Assembly: GCA_054601695.1 (NCBI GenBank)
Contig: BAAHQB010000222.1
Coordinates: 1-64,000 of the forward strand
Reading direction: 5' to 3'
DNA: 64,000 nt
From: Amorphochlora amoebiformis
Lineage: Eukaryota; Cercozoa; Chlorarachniophyceae
Position 1 is the stretch's first letter. Each line of letters begins with the position of its first letter. Below, in pieces: positions 62,759-64,000 of this stretch. The notes beneath the pieces are model-generated. The model was given only the letters and a program-made list of their open reading frames with translations. It was not told the origin of the DNA and did no database searches. Both the position numbers and the translations under genes were made by a program.

Positions 62759-63493
62759 GCCTCTATTCGTTACACTTAAAGACGATGGGCATATCACCAG
62801 AAAAGAGACTGGACCCACTTCGGGGCGAATTGTATTATTCCATCTGATCGCTTGAGGTGTGTGTCCTCATACTAGTAGCAGCATGCGACTAGCTCAATGC
62901 GTCTCTGCAATGGTGATATTTAGTCCCACTGCTTTTAATCAGAGACATTGTTTCGTCTTCCAGAATGTGACTATCTAGCTATTCACGGGGTTTAAATGAA
63001 CATACGAGAATAGTATGTAATATCTACTAGATCTAGACTATACTATCGGATATATACGTATATATATATATATATATATATATACTGGATACTAACTTGA
63101 TTAAGTCTAGAAGTCCATTTGAGGCTTGTAAGCTACCGCATATACCATATCTTCTAGACGTCATTGACATAAAATACTACTAGTAATATGTCTAGTTGTG
63201 TTAGCGGCTACATGTGTACGCCGTACGTACTAGCTAGCTATGCTCACTGTAATCCGTAACTAGACTTATAATAGCAAATAACACATCAGTACGCATGCTA
63301 CGGTTGCACACACAGCACTAGACACATTCTGGACATTACCCATGGCATGTAATACGTAAGTTAGAAGTACGTGTCACTATAAGTGACCAAGATCCGATCG
63401 ATGAATATTAACTAGTCGTGCTCAATTAGTACTAGTAGTAACTAGATATTAAAAGATAACGCGTAGTAGAATGATCCATGAGACATACATTTT

Positions 63494-63524
<31 letters not shown>

Positions 63525-63587
63525 CATACATTAAATATCGTATGATAATATGTATATATATGTATGTATGCATGCTCATCTATCGTG
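62759..63587. other. Convergent intergenic region
   Basis: This is complex sequence rich in CTAG-containing words, between the reductase stop and the stop of the convergent aminotransferase-like gene. It has one short (TA)n at 63058-63083. It should hold both 3' untranslated regions. No ORF or RNA gene was recognised. Confidence 0.55.
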
Positions 63588-63739
63588 TTACTCGCACAAG
63601 TTTCGAATCGCATCCACAAACGCGTCAACGTCCTCTGGTCTATCGCCAATCTTAAAGCTCACGCGCACGGACCCCTGCGTGGCACCGAGATAGGGATGTA
63701 ACGGCTCTGCCTCGTGGAAACCGCTGGCCACTCTGAAGC
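63588..63739 (-). CDS. Class V aminotransferase/cysteine desulfurase-like protein, last exon
   Basis: The exon starts after an acceptor (aaaag) at 63740-63741 and ends at a TAA at 63590-63588. It encodes 49 residues: FRVASGFHEAEPLHPYLGA, then TQGSVRVSFKIGDRPEDVDA, then FVDAIRNLCE. The pattern G-x-V-R-x-S-F, then E-D-V-D-x-F-V-D-A-I is the usual C-terminal end of fold-type I class V PLP enzymes (NifS/Csd-like). The catalytic lysine and cofactor-binding parts lie beyond the right edge of the window, so the exact substrate (cysteine, selenocysteine, kynurenine or other) cannot be told. It is convergent with the reductase gene. Confidence 0.7.
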
Positions 63740-63743
63740 CTTT

Positions 63744-63774
<31 letters not shown>

Positions 63775-63931
63775 ATATATGTATATATATATGTATATAT
63801 ATGTATATGTAATACTTTTATATGTATCCATATATGAAATATAATATATAAATATGTATTACATGGATATTTACATTACATAGATATGTAGATACACAAC
63901 ATGTATATATATATATATATACTATGTATAT

Positions 63932-63975
<44 letters not shown>

Positions 63976-64000
63976 TACATATATATATGTATGTATATCT
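63740..64000 (-). other. Intron of the class V aminotransferase-like gene
   Basis: (TA)n and TATG-rich sequence extend from the acceptor of the last exon to the window end. No further exon is visible. Confidence 0.6.

Overview
The window is nuclear DNA of a photosynthetic eukaryote. Its genes are split into many short exons with GT-AG introns, the introns are mostly (TA)n microsatellite, and long TTAGGG/CCCTAA arrays lie inside introns. A plastid-type ferredoxin-NADP+ reductase with a long N-terminal leader points to an alga, probably one with a complex plastid. The exact lineage cannot be read from this window.

Nearly all long ORFs here are artefacts of (TA)n (Tyr/Ile), CT-rich (Leu/Ser) or telomere-like repeats. 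The real genes were recovered by locating short non-repeat islands, checking splice sites, and requiring the reading frame to carry across every intron. Layout, left to right: (1) + strand, C-terminal end of a WW-domain protein, 390-1303. (2) - strand, a CS-domain (NudC/p23/SGT1-like) protein, 12 supported exons, 14268 down to 3139, with an uncertain first exon near 14.8-15.1 kb. (3) + strand, a possible 53-residue membrane protein, 15526-16984. (4) + strand, a very large F-box/leucine-rich-repeat gene, about 34 exons and about 810 residues, 17668-49082. (5) 49.1-53.4 kb, no secure gene. (6) - strand, a short-chain dehydrogenase/reductase, 12 exons, 254 residues, 60763 down to 53437. (7) + strand, ferredoxin-NADP+ reductase, 3 exons, 384 residues, 60988-62758, head-to-head with the reductase across 224 bp. 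(8) - strand, last exon of a class V aminotransferase/cysteine desulfurase-like gene, 63739-63588.

The most unusual feature is that many exons are accompanied by multiple truncated copies of themselves in the adjacent intron. Copies of the 5' end (with acceptor site) lie upstream of the exon, and copies of the 3' end (with donor site, or the stop codon) lie downstream. One 26-nt microexon is duplicated whole with both splice sites. These 'exon echoes' occur in three genes on both strands and are embedded in (TA)n. Other structure: a palindrome of about 640 bp made of TTAGGG arrays, a pair of inverted telomere-like blocks 7 kb apart, a 3.3-kb higher-order CT-rich satellite inside an intron, and shared upstream motifs before the F-box/LRR and reductase genes.

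The genes do not form one obvious pathway. The reductase is a photosynthetic housekeeping enzyme; the F-box/LRR protein is expected to act in ubiquitin-ligase substrate recognition; the CS-domain protein is expected to be co-chaperone-like.
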